Made by a program: the position numbers and the translations under genes. This document shows positions 1 through 7,021 of a DNA stretch of 44,209 nt, one piece after another. The notes beneath the pieces are model-generated. The model was not told the DNA's origin. It saw only the letters and a list, made by a program, of their open reading frames with translations, and searched no databases. Numbering within the stretch: position 1 is the stretch's first letter; every line of letters begins with the position of its first letter. This DNA comes from Clostridiales bacterium (GTDB lineage Bacteria; Bacillota; Clostridia; Oscillospirales; Acutalibacteraceae): positions 1 to 44,209 of the forward strand of contig JAILOG010000020.1 in NCBI GenBank assembly GCA_024690965.1. The letters are read 5' to 3'.

Positions 1-154
1 TTCGGTTGTTTTGAAAATATAAATATAATAAAAAAATCGGTTTTTCACGAATAATTGCGGTATCAAATAAAGTTGGACAGCATTGTGTATATGACACAAA
101 TAAGCCGGCATAATTGTGCGAATCCAAATGAAAATGAAAGCTGACCGAGAAAAA

Positions 155-306
155 GGGGGGCTTGCGTCCACCCAACGGGGGCACTCCCCCGGGTGGTAGC
201 GAAAGGGGTTTCAAAAGGGGGAAACAGCCGACGGGTTTCCCCCTTTGGTGTCCTTTGCCTACTTTCTCACATGGGAAAGTAGGTGCCTGCCCGGCACGAG
301 GGCAAA
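155..306 (+). repeat. Hairpin-rich intergenic repeat, copy 1
   Basis: This stretch of about 150 bp recurs almost unchanged, in inverted orientation, at 6831-6986. It contains three successive potential hairpins. The first (about 168-196) pairs a CCACCC/GGGTGG outer stem and a GGGGG/CCCCC inner stem. The second (about 215-246) pairs AAAGGGGGAAAC with GTTTCCCCCTTT. The third (about 259-283) pairs CCTACTTTC with GGAAAGTAGG. No terminal inverted repeat, target duplication or plausible gene is visible. It looks like a dispersed, structured intergenic element of unknown function. Confidence 0.75.
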
Positions 307-351
307 CTAACGGAATTAATTAATATTGTGCAGAAAATAATAATGAAGCGC

Positions 352-378
352 ACAGTGATTTACTGCCGTCACTGTTTT
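352..378 (+). terminator. Weak terminator-like hairpin
   Basis: ACAGTGA pairs with TCACTGT around a 10-nt loop and is followed by four T residues. It would end transcripts entering from the left edge. The short stem and short T run make it a weak candidate. Confidence 0.35.
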
Positions 379-429
379 AAAGATTAGAAGTGTACAATCT
401 CTATCCTACAATTTTCCGTGAAGATTCAA

Positions 430-462
430 AAAATCGCTGTTTTTAGGACAGCGATTTTATTT
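430..462. terminator. Probable bidirectional terminator
   Basis: A perfect 11-bp stem (AAAATCGCTGT with ACAGCGATTTT, loop of 7 nt) is flanked by A and T tracts on both sides, so it could terminate transcription in either direction. It isolates the dockerin gene downstream from anything upstream of the window. A small open frame of 60 codons runs through it from a GTG at 418, but I regard that frame as chance. Confidence 0.6.
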
Positions 463-556
463 AGCTTAATTTTTGATTTGTCAACCCCTTTTTGCGAAAA
501 AATTTCGCTTTTTATAAACCAAATATGCCAAAAAACGTGCAATATGTGCCAAACGG

Positions 557-585
557 TTGAAAATCTGCATTTTCATTTATATAAT
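557..585 (+). promoter_or_regulatory. Promoter of the N-terminal dockerin gene
   Basis: TTGAAA at 557-562 and TATAAT at 580-585 are spaced by exactly 17 bp, a near-consensus vegetative sigma factor promoter. Transcription would start near 592 and give a leader of roughly 138 nt before the gene at 730. That leader contains the GC-rich hairpin at 665-693. Confidence 0.7.
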
Positions 586-664
586 AAAGTCAGCGAATAG
601 GCAGCGGTCGGTTTGCAAATTCCATGATCGCCAAACTATAGCTTCATACTTCTCCCTCGCTTAG

Positions 665-693
665 CCCGGCGGTTACTTTTGGGTGCCGCCGGG
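665..693 (+). promoter_or_regulatory. GC-rich leader hairpin
   Basis: CCCGGCGG pairs perfectly with CCGCCGGG around a 13-nt loop, about 37 nt before the start codon of the dockerin gene and just upstream of its ribosome binding site. No T run follows, so it is not an ordinary terminator. It resembles the hairpin at 1713-1746 on the other side of the gene in both stem and loop sequence. Confidence 0.45.
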
Positions 694-729
694 TGGGAGA
701 AGAATTAATTTTAGAAAGAAGGAATTTTT

Positions 730-1647
730 ATGAAAAGAATCACGTCCATACTGGTTATTGCAGTAATCCTCATTTCTGCCGCGGCTGTAAGCGCTTCGGC
801 GGAGCGTACTCCGCTTTTTATGGGAGATGTATCTCAAGATCACTCTGTTAATATGGAAGATGTGACACTTTTGCAGAGATATATAGCCGAAATATCCAAG
901 TTGAGCAAACGGGGACTTGTTGCTGCCGACGCAAACCAAGACGAAAAAATCAATATGGAAGATGTTGTCACGGTTCAAAAGTTTGTAGCCCGAATAGCGG
1001 AAGTTCCTTATATTATCGGTACCCATGCCCAAATACACGGAATTATGTCAAATGTTTATTCGGGTAAAGCGACCATAGGAGATACCGTAAAGTTTTTTGT
1101 AATAGACCCAAGGGGCTATAAACCGCTTAGCTATGAATTCTTTGTAGACGGTAAGCTTGTTCGTGAACGCAAAGAAAGCGACGAATTTGAATACAAATTT
1201 GATAAAGAAGGCAAATACGAAATAAAAGCCGTTGTTTACAACTCGTTTGACGAAACCGCAGAAACAAAAATAGAATATGAGGTTGTAAAATCGTTGGATG
1301 CCGATAAACCTCTGCTGAAATCAATAGACTTAAGCTATGCTTCGGGATATAAGTATTTCGCTACAGATTGTGAAAGTGGCCATAAATTTTACAAATTTGA
1401 AGTTTATGACATTGAAGATTATCTTAATGTAACGGTTGAAGCTTTTATGGGCAAAGGTCCTTATGAGTACAGATTTTATTTTGACGGGGAAGACCTGACA
1501 GGTAAATACAGCAGTGAAAACAGTGTTAAAATAAACTTACGCCGAGAGCACGGCGGACACACGCTGACCGTAAAAATAAAAGACGACAACGGCGCAGAAA
1601 CGAGCGAAGATATACCGATATTTCTTACTTCTGCACCAAGAGGGTAA
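730..1647 (+). CDS. Secreted protein with N-terminal dockerin and Ig-like/PKD-like domains
   Basis: The 305-residue product begins with a signal peptide (residues 1-24, cleavage likely after ASA). A type I dockerin follows directly at about 32-90, with two calcium-loop repeats: D33/S35/D37...D44 and D67/N69/D71...D78, each followed by a helix with a V-x-x-x-Q-x-[YF] pattern. Dockerins bind cohesins and attach proteins to extracellular scaffolds. The rest (about 95-305) looks like two beta-sandwich domains of PKD/Ig type, with motifs such as YEFFVDGKLV and YRFYFDGEDL. No catalytic domain is recognisable. The start is supported by AGAAAGAAGGA at 714-724. It has its own promoter and is followed by two hairpins. 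A dockerin placed immediately after the signal peptide is less usual than a C-terminal one. The partner cohesin and ligand are unknown. Confidence 0.8.
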   Translation: MKRITSILVIAVILISAAAVSASAERTPLFMGDVSQDHSVNMEDVTLLQRYIAEISKLSKRGLVAADANQDEKINMEDVVTVQKFVARIAEVPYIIGTHAQIHGIMSNVYSGKATIGDTVKFFVIDPRGYKPLSYEFFVDGKLVRERKESDEFEYKFDKEGKYEIKAVVYNSFDETAETKIEYEVVKSLDADKPLLKSIDLSYASGYKYFATDCESGHKFYKFEVYDIEDYLNVTVEAFMGKGPYEYRFYFDGEDLTGKYSSENSVKINLRREHGGHTLTVKIKDDNGAETSEDIPIFLTSAPRG

Positions 1648-1712
1648 TGAAAAATATAAAATGATTATACAGCACAATAAGTTGTAGTTAAAACCTTTAT
1701 TTACTTCGCACA

Positions 1713-1752
1713 GCCCGGCAGTTATTTTAGGGGGACTTTGCCGGGCGAAAAA
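1713..1752 (+). terminator. Terminator of the dockerin gene
   Basis: GCCCGGCA (1713-1720) pairs with TGCCGGGC (1739-1746) over an 18-nt loop. It is followed by GAAAAAATC rather than a T run, so termination on the plus strand is not assured. Its sequence is related to the leader hairpin at 665-693. Confidence 0.4.
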
Positions 1753-1756
1753 ATCA

Positions 1757-1788
1757 AAACCGTCTGTCGTGACAACGGCAGGCGGTTT
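1757..1788. terminator. Shared convergent terminator
   Basis: A 14-bp stem with G-T pairs (1757-1770 with 1775-1788, loop GACA) lies between two convergent genes. On the minus strand the stem is followed by a T-rich tract (plus-strand AAAAAATC at 1748-1755), so it suits the signal-peptidase-like gene. It may serve both directions. Confidence 0.65.
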
Positions 1789-1806
1789 CGCTCTGTGTTA
1801 TTTGTA

Positions 1807-3180
1807 TCAATATCCCCTTACACGGCGGACAGATGCGCTTCTGTGTATTTCGCGCGCTTCACGAGCCCTGTGGGATTGGTGGGTGCTTCTTGACTGCGGG
1901 TTGGGAATTTGAGTATCTGTGGGTCTTTTTGTTGCCTTTACTTTTACGGCGGGCCTTTTTGCGGCGGGCTCGGCAGGCTTTACAGAGGTTTGTGTTTGCC
2001 CTACCTCTAAAAGTCTCGATATTTCCCGAAGGTTTGATGCTTCACTTTCGTTGTTTAAGGGGTGTTCTTCGGTTGATACCCGTTTGTTGTTTACATAGCC
2101 CGGTTCGGGTTCTGCTTTATGCTCGGGCGCGCTGTAATCGTTATCAGCGGGAGCGTTTATGTTGTTTTCATGTGCAGGTTCGCTGTTAGGGGCATTTTCG
2201 GGCTTGGGCTGCACATTTTGTTTGTATTCTCGTTCGGGCACATAGCTGTTTTCGTACCCGGGGTAATTGTTAGGATAATTGTACGGATATTGCTCATCAT
2301 AATAATTCTCAGCGTTGCCGTAAGGTGCGTATTCGGGGTAATTCTCCTCGGGATATTGAGGATATTCGGCGCTTTGATCATATTGTTCCGTATTATAATC
2401 CTGGGGCGCAGGCTCACTGTATTCGTCATATACGGGGTATGCGTAGTTGTCCTCGGCAGGATAGGAATAGTCGTTATTTGCGTCATTTCCGTAGGGATCG
2501 TCTGCGTTTAAGCCGTCCATTTGTTTTATCTTTGCGTTAAGTATTTCAATTTCGCGTTTCGCGTCGGCGTATTTTGCTCTTTCCTGAGATAACTGCACAC
2601 GCTCGTCGGTAATTATTCTTGACTGCCTGCGATTGTTTTTTCTCACCGATAAAACATATTTAAGGCTGATTATAAGAACGATTATTATAAACGGTACAAG
2701 CATAAACGCCATATATCCAGCGGGCGACAAAACAAAATCAAAAAACTTGCCGAGCTCGGATACATAGCCCATATATTTTCCCACCACCGCGGCGGCAGGA
2801 ACTAAATAATCGTCGTTTTCACCGGTAAGCGTGGAAAACGTCACAAAGGCAACGTTGCCCTCTCCGTCAAATGTTGTTTCTCTTATTTGATGTGTTACAA
2901 ATTCGCGTGTGCCCTCTGCCGAGTAGAGCGAATATGTTATTATGTCGCCAACCGCGAGGTTGCTTGCATCGCACTTTTCGCAGAAGATTAAATCTCCCGG
3001 TTTATAGTCTGTAGGGCTCATGGCGTTTGAGCGCGCTATAAAATATTTATAGCCGAACAGCTCGGTATTTCCGTTGTCGATAACAAGTGAAGATATTACC
3101 GTACACACCATTACGGCAACCAGAGCCGCAACCAATATCCACGAAAAAATACTGCCCAAAACCTTAAAAAACTTTTTCAT
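1807..3180 (-). CDS. Signal peptidase I-like membrane protein lacking the catalytic serine, with Tyr-rich tail
   Basis: The 457-residue product has the layout of an S26B (SipW/ER-type) signal peptidase: an N-terminal membrane segment (about 11-34), an extracytoplasmic domain, and a second membrane segment (about 155-178). The usual S-x-S-M-x-P box reads S-N-A-M-S-P (51-56), so the nucleophile position is Ala53 (codon GCC at 3022-3024, minus strand). The histidine region is kept (FVTHQI, H97), as are an acidic stretch (ENDD, 121-124) and the VVGKYMGYV strand. After the second membrane segment come a predicted coiled coil (about 195-222), a Tyr/Pro/Asn/Glu-rich stretch (about 230-325), and a basic C-terminus, all probably cytoplasmic. 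The start is supported by GAGGTG upstream. By family knowledge it should be catalytically inactive unless another residue substitutes. It is transcribed convergently with the dockerin gene. Confidence 0.75.
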   Translation of the reverse strand: MKKFFKVLGSIFSWILVAALVAVMVCTVISSLVIDNGNTELFGYKYFIARSNAMSPTDYKPGDLIFCEKCDASNLAVGDIITYSLYSAEGTREFVTHQIRETTFDGEGNVAFVTFSTLTGENDDYLVPAAAVVGKYMGYVSELGKFFDFVLSPAGYMAFMLVPFIIIVLIISLKYVLSVRKNNRRQSRIITDERVQLSQERAKYADAKREIEILNAKIKQMDGLNADDPYGNDANNDYSYPAEDNYAYPVYDEYSEPAPQDYNTEQYDQSAEYPQYPEENYPEYAPYGNAENYYDEQYPYNYPNNYPGYENSYVPEREYKQNVQPKPENAPNSEPAHENNINAPADNDYSAPEHKAEPEPGYVNNKRVSTEEHPLNNESEASNLREISRLLEVGQTQTSVKPAEPAAKRPAVKVKATKRPTDTQIPNPQSRSTHQSHRAREAREIHRSASVRRVRGY

Positions 3181-3230
3181 AACAACACCTCAAATACATT
3201 GGCGTGCAGACAATTTTGCCTGTGTCTACA

Positions 3231-3259
3231 ATTTTACACAATATATTACAATAAATCAA
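3231..3259 (-). promoter_or_regulatory. Candidate promoter of the signal-peptidase-like gene
   Basis: On the minus strand TTGATT (plus 3254-3259) and TAAAAT (plus 3231-3236) are 17 bp apart, about 50 bp before the start codon. An overlapping alternative, TTGTAA with TAATAT, is also present in this AT-rich stretch. Confidence 0.4.
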
Positions 3260-3364
3260 GTAATTTTACAAAATTGTGCAGGCGGTATGTTATATTATAT
3301 TCACAAAGCTTTAAGTAAAGTATAAGTCAAGCGGCGGAGAAATAAAAATAAATATTAAAAACCC

Positions 3365-3393
3365 TTGACATAATACAAATCATGGTATATAAT
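3365..3393 (+). promoter_or_regulatory. Consensus promoter of the GntR-ABC operon
   Basis: TTGACA at 3365-3370 and TATAAT at 3388-3393 match the vegetative consensus exactly with a 17-bp spacer. Such a strong promoter would need repression, which fits the palindrome covering its start site. Confidence 0.85.
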
Positions 3394-3397
3394 CACA

Positions 3398-3420
3398 TTG
3401 TACTAATTCAATTAATACAA
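3398..3420 (+). promoter_or_regulatory. Palindromic operator, probably for the adjacent GntR regulator
   Basis: A 23-bp inverted repeat with 11-bp arms (TTGTACTAATT and AATTAATACAA around a central C, one mismatch) sits immediately downstream of the -10 box and over the likely transcription start. Palindromes with TAC half-sites are common operators for YtrA-type GntR proteins. The regulator encoded 23 bp further on is the natural candidate, giving autorepression. Confidence 0.65.
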
Positions 3421-3442
3421 TTTGCGGGAAAGGAGTATGAGA

Positions 3443-3829
3443 ATGTTTTCCATTAACTTTCAAAGCAGAAAACCTATCTACGACCAAATATACAGCAACG
3501 TGTTAAAACAGATAGCAATTGGTGAGCTGCAACCCGGCGACAAGTTGCCTACGGTAAGACTTATCGCGTCTGAGCTGGGCGTGAACCCAAACACGGCTTC
3601 TAAGGCTTATCAAATGCTTGAGCGTGACGGATATATATATTCGGTTGTGGGCAAAGGCTCTTTTGTTGCGGATTCTGCAAACGGCGGAGAGATAAAGCTG
3701 GGCGAGATACGGAAAAAGCTTTTTTCTGCCGTAAAAGACGCGGTGGAATACGGCATAGAAAAAGAGATTTTACAAAAAAGCTTTAACGAAACATTGAATA
3801 CTTTATACAAAGGAGGCATGGGCGAATGA
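3443..3829 (+). CDS. GntR-family transcriptional regulator, YtrA-like
   Basis: The 128-residue product has a winged helix-turn-helix of the GntR family at about residues 9-76, including IYDQIYSNV, PGDKLPTVR and GVNPNTASKAYQMLERDG. A short helical tail replaces the large effector domains of FadR or HutC types, which is typical of the YtrA subfamily that controls ABC transporter operons. I place the start at the ATG at 3443, because AAAGGAG (3429-3435) is 7 nt upstream of it; the ATG at 3437 is too close, and a TTG at 3422 would precede the ribosome binding site. The stop overlaps the start of the ABC ATPase gene (ATGA), indicating translational coupling. The palindrome at 3398-3420 suggests it represses its own operon. 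Confidence 0.9.
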   Translation: MFSINFQSRKPIYDQIYSNVLKQIAIGELQPGDKLPTVRLIASELGVNPNTASKAYQMLERDGYIYSVVGKGSFVADSANGGEIKLGEIRKKLFSAVKDAVEYGIEKEILQKSFNETLNTLYKGGMGE

Positions 3830-4725
3830 TTTCAATAAATAATGTTGTAAAACGCTTCGGCCCTGTTGTGGCGGTGAACAATTTGAGCTGCAATATTGAA
3901 AACGGCTCGGTTTTCGGGCTTATAGGCTCAAACGGTTCGGGAAAATCCACGCTTTTGAGAATGATATCGGGCGTCTACAAGCCCGACGCAGGCGAAATAC
4001 TTATAGACAGTGAAAACTCATACGATAACGCGGAAATAAAACAAAAATGCTGTTTTATATCGGACTTTCCTTATTTTACAAGCTCAGATACAATAAACAG
4101 CTTATCAAAGCTTTATAAAAACATATACTCAAACTGGAGCGACGAAAGATATAATCAGCTTTGCGCTATGTTCCCCGTAAGTCCCAAAGCGCCCGTAATA
4201 AATATGTCTAAAGGTATGCAACGTCAGGCGGCGCTAATACTTGCGCTTTCAACAAGGCCGGAATATTTGCTGCTTGATGAGATATTTGACGGACTTGATC
4301 CCGTTGTTCGTCAGCTCCTCAAAAAGCTTTTGGCGGACGAGATCGCCGAGAGAAATATGACCGTTATAATAGCGTCTCACAACTTAAGAGAGCTTGAGGA
4401 CCTGTGCGACCACATAGGGCTGTTGCACAAGGGCGGAATACTTCTTGAAAAAGACCTTGACGAAGCAAAGCTCGGTATGCATAAGCTTCAGCTTGTATTT
4501 GACAGTGAAAAAGACAGAAGCTTTTTTGAAGGTTTTGATATTATGACCTTCGGCAAAAAGGGCAGAGTTATCAATATGACAGTTAAGGGCAACGCGGAAG
4601 AGATAGACAGAAGGATAGAGGAGCTCGGACCCATATTCCATGAAAGTCTGCCGCTGACGCTGGAAGAATTATTTATTAGTGAAATGGAGGCTGCCGGTTA
4701 TGACATCAACAACATTATCGGTTGA
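3826..4725 (+). CDS. ABC transporter ATP-binding protein, YtrB-like
   Basis: The 299-residue ATPase has a canonical Walker A (GSNGSGKST, 34-42), a Walker B with catalytic glutamate (LLLDE, 148-152), and an H-loop histidine (SHNL, H185). Two motifs are unusual: the signature reads MSKGMQ (127-132) instead of LSGGQ, and the Q-loop region reads FISDFPYF without the usual glutamine. Both are common in the subfamily paired with YtrA-type regulators. The C-terminal 90 residues are an accessory domain. It begins inside the regulator's stop codon and overlaps the permease gene by 26 nt, so the three products are probably made together. The exported or imported substrate cannot be told from the sequence; antibiotic or cell-envelope stress is a common inducer in the family. 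Confidence 0.9.
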   Translation: MISINNVVKRFGPVVAVNNLSCNIENGSVFGLIGSNGSGKSTLLRMISGVYKPDAGEILIDSENSYDNAEIKQKCCFISDFPYFTSSDTINSLSKLYKNIYSNWSDERYNQLCAMFPVSPKAPVINMSKGMQRQAALILALSTRPEYLLLDEIFDGLDPVVRQLLKKLLADEIAERNMTVIIASHNLRELEDLCDHIGLLHKGGILLEKDLDEAKLGMHKLQLVFDSEKDRSFFEGFDIMTFGKKGRVINMTVKGNAEEIDRRIEELGPIFHESLPLTLEELFISEMEAAGYDINNIIG

Positions 4726-6604
4726 TAAAAAAATAAAAGGCAAAAGCAACTTTGCCTCAATGTTAGTGTGGACGCTGAGAAAGAACACAGCAGTTTCCGT
4801 AGTATACACAACTTTGCTTTTTGTGTTTTTTCCGCTTATGGTGATGTGGGCGACCGCTATGATAATCGCGTCCTTAAGCGGGCACAGCTCTATGGCAGAA
4901 ATGGCAAAAGAACTTAATGAAATCGTAAAATACGGTTATCCCGTAACATCTTGGCTTACAAACATATTTGCGATAATAATATCGGGGCTTTTGTTTAATT
5001 ATTTGCACAACAAGAGAAGTGTTGATATGTATAACGCTTTGCCGATATCCAGAAAAGCGATGTATTTCTCAAAATATGTTGCCGGATTGCTTATAATAAC
5101 CGTTCCTGTTATTGTAACACATTTTATGGGCGTGATAATTCTTACGGCTATTGGGGCGTGCGCGCCGTTTGATTATCTGCCCACGCTGTTGTATGTGTTG
5201 CTTTCAACAATCGCGACATATACGTTTACATCATTCCTGTGTGTTTGCTCGGGAAAAACATCAAGCGCGATAATTTTATCTATCGGCTTAAGCTGCGCGC
5301 TGCCGATAGCTGTTTTAATAACAAACCTTATGATAACATCGTGGGTTCCCGGTTTCCAAACATTTCTTGATATGCCCGCCGTTATATATATGCTGTTTTC
5401 ACCCGAAAGTATAGCCTTCGCGGCGTGCTACGGATACAATTTCTACGAAAACGGTATGACACCGGATCTGCTCGGTTTTACGCTGTATTTTGTTATTTTC
5501 GCTGCGGCGCTCGCGATAGGCGGTTACTTTGTATACAAAAAGAGAAAGATGGAGTGCGCCCAAAGCGAAGCGTCGTTAAAGCTGCCCGAGTGGATAATCC
5601 GTGTGATAGTTACCTATGGCTGCGGCTTAAGCTTGGGATTTATCTTCTCTATGGTATTCGGAGAATCGGGTTCGGCTGTCGCTTCCATACTGTGGTTCTG
5701 GATAGGCGTTATATTTGCCACAGCTTCGGCACATATCGTTTTGGAAGTAATTCTCAACAAGGGCTTTAAAAACTTTGTAAAAAATCTAAAGATATACGCG
5801 GTTTCCGTAGGAGCTCTTGTTTTTGTATATGTTTTGGCAATAACGGGACTTTTCGGCGGATACGCTTACGTTCCCGCGCCCGAAAGCGTAAGTCAGATAG
5901 AAATTAAGGCTACACCCACCTTTATATCCGAATATTATTTCGGCAGTGAATATGAAAACAAAATGGTTGTTTCCGATTCCGAAACAATAGGTTTAATAAC
6001 CGATATACACAGCGGAATTGTAGACCAAATCAAACAAAACGAATCTATACCTTTTTTGGGCAACGGAATAGACTTTTCCGATGTTTACAGAGATTATTAT
6101 GACAGTTATGTTAATCTCTCGCCGTTGTCAATAACATATAAATTAAAAGGCGGCGGCAGTGTAACAAGATATTACTCCTCGGATTATATGAGAACATCGG
6201 ATATATACGGAAAATATAAGAGCTTGTTGTACAGCAAAGCGTTTATTGACAGCAGCATAACAAATATTGAGAAAACGGTAGAACAGTCAAATGAACCTAC
6301 TGTCAGCGCGTATTTGGCATGGGGTGAAATTGATTACGAAGACGGATTTATAGATTCGAACGGTTATACAAGTAAAGTCGCTGTTTTGAGGATACTTGAA
6401 GCTTTGAAAGAAGATATAAGTGATCCCGACAAGCTAAACGCACTGAAAAAATATGAAAAATATTTGGTTGATTACTATTCTGAAGAAGAACCGGAGTATA
6501 AGATATACTGTTTGGATATTGGCCTTGATTACGGCAGCGTGTCAATATACATTCCTGAGGATTTCAGAAATACAATAGGCGAAATAAGAAAAATATCTAA
6601 ATAA
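4700..6604 (+). CDS. ABC-2 type membrane permease with extracytoplasmic domain
   Basis: The 634-residue product has about eight hydrophobic segments in its first 400 residues, including VVYTTLLFVFFPLMVMWATA, IFAIIISGLLF and LALFV-like stretches, and a last one near 370-390 (ALVFVYVLAITGLFGGYAYV). These are followed by a hydrophilic C-terminal domain of about 240 residues, probably outside the cell. A cytoplasmic stretch with NKRSVDMYNALPISRKAMY after the second segment is typical of YtrC/YtrD-like permeases. The start is the ATG at 4700, 9 nt after ATGGAGG; an upstream GTG at 4679 would lack a site. It is the last gene of the regulator-ATPase-permease operon and is followed by a terminator. 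Confidence 0.85.
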   Translation: MTSTTLSVDKKIKGKSNFASMLVWTLRKNTAVSVVYTTLLFVFFPLMVMWATAMIIASLSGHSSMAEMAKELNEIVKYGYPVTSWLTNIFAIIISGLLFNYLHNKRSVDMYNALPISRKAMYFSKYVAGLLIITVPVIVTHFMGVIILTAIGACAPFDYLPTLLYVLLSTIATYTFTSFLCVCSGKTSSAIILSIGLSCALPIAVLITNLMITSWVPGFQTFLDMPAVIYMLFSPESIAFAACYGYNFYENGMTPDLLGFTLYFVIFAAALAIGGYFVYKKRKMECAQSEASLKLPEWIIRVIVTYGCGLSLGFIFSMVFGESGSAVASILWFWIGVIFATASAHIVLEVILNKGFKNFVKNLKIYAVSVGALVFVYVLAITGLFGGYAYVPAPESVSQIEIKATPTFISEYYFGSEYENKMVVSDSETIGLITDIHSGIVDQIKQNESIPFLGNGIDFSDVYRDYYDSYVNLSPLSITYKLKGGGSVTRYYSSDYMRTSDIYGKYKSLLYSKAFIDSSITNIEKTVEQSNEPTVSAYLAWGEIDYEDGFIDSNGYTSKVAVLRILEALKEDISDPDKLNALKKYEKYLVDYYSEEEPEYKIYCLDIGLDYGSVSIYIPEDFRNTIGEIRKISK

Positions 6605-6632
6605 TCACATATACATCCCCACTTATAAAAAG

Positions 6633-6676
6633 TGCGCCGACCGTGAGGTTACAACAACCGCGGTCAGCGCATTTTT
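6633..6676 (+). terminator. Terminator of the GntR-ABC operon
   Basis: TGCGCCGACCG (6633-6643) pairs with CGGTCAGCGCA (6661-6671) with a single mismatch. The stem is followed by TTTTT. Confidence 0.85.
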
Positions 6677-6752
6677 GTATTATTGTTCAATTTTATGCCG
6701 AATGGATTTGCATGAAAGGTCTACCTTTCAAACGGTGCAAAAATTAAAAAAG

Positions 6753-6800
6753 GCTTCCCCTTAAGGGGAAGCTGTCAGCGCAGCTAACGGATGAAGTGGA
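6753..6800. repeat. Palindromic intergenic repeat
   Basis: A perfect 20-bp palindrome (GCTTCCCCTTAAGGGGAAGC, 6753-6772) runs directly into a second small stem (AGCTG with CAGCT, about 6770-6785). The composite, with its trailing TAACGGATGAAGTGG, resembles intergenic repeats I recall from several gut Clostridia genomes, but I could not check copies here. It lies 36 bp upstream of the next repeat. Confidence 0.55.
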
Positions 6801-6830
6801 AAACTGATGGTTTAGTTTAACTCTGAATTT

Positions 6831-6986
6831 TGCCCTAATGCCGGGCAGGCACCTACTTTCCCATGTGAGAAAGTAGGCAAAGGACACCAAAGGGGGAAAC
6901 CCGTCGGCTGTTTCTCCCTTTGGAAACCCCTTTCGCGACCACCCGGGGGCGCTGCGCCCCCACTGGGTGGACGAGATCCCCCCGCT
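6831..6986 (-). repeat. Hairpin-rich intergenic repeat, copy 2 (inverted)
   Basis: This is the reverse complement of the element at 155-306, with only a few differences across about 150 bp. Differences in the first hairpin fall in or near its loop, which here has a longer stem (GGGGGC with GCCCCC), so its pairing is kept. The two copies bracket a 6.5 kb segment carrying the dockerin, signal-peptidase-like and ABC genes. A 103-codon minus-strand frame across this DNA is a by-product of the repeats. Confidence 0.75.
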
Positions 6987-7021
6987 TCGTTTTAGGCAGG
7001 GAAAATCTATCATTTTTGGGC

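Noticed and set aside
155-306. Insertion sequence or classic MITE
   Set aside because: No terminal inverted repeats, target-site duplication or transposase is visible at either copy.
418-600. A 60-codon plus-strand open frame
   Set aside because: It begins with GTG, has no ribosome binding site, runs through an 11-bp terminator hairpin and overlaps the promoter at 557-585.
2119-2511. Plus-strand hydrophobic open frame opposite the signal-peptidase-like tail
   Set aside because: It is the complement of the Tyr-rich coding repeat; low-complexity codons on one strand give Ile/Val-rich frames on the other. No ribosome site is visible.
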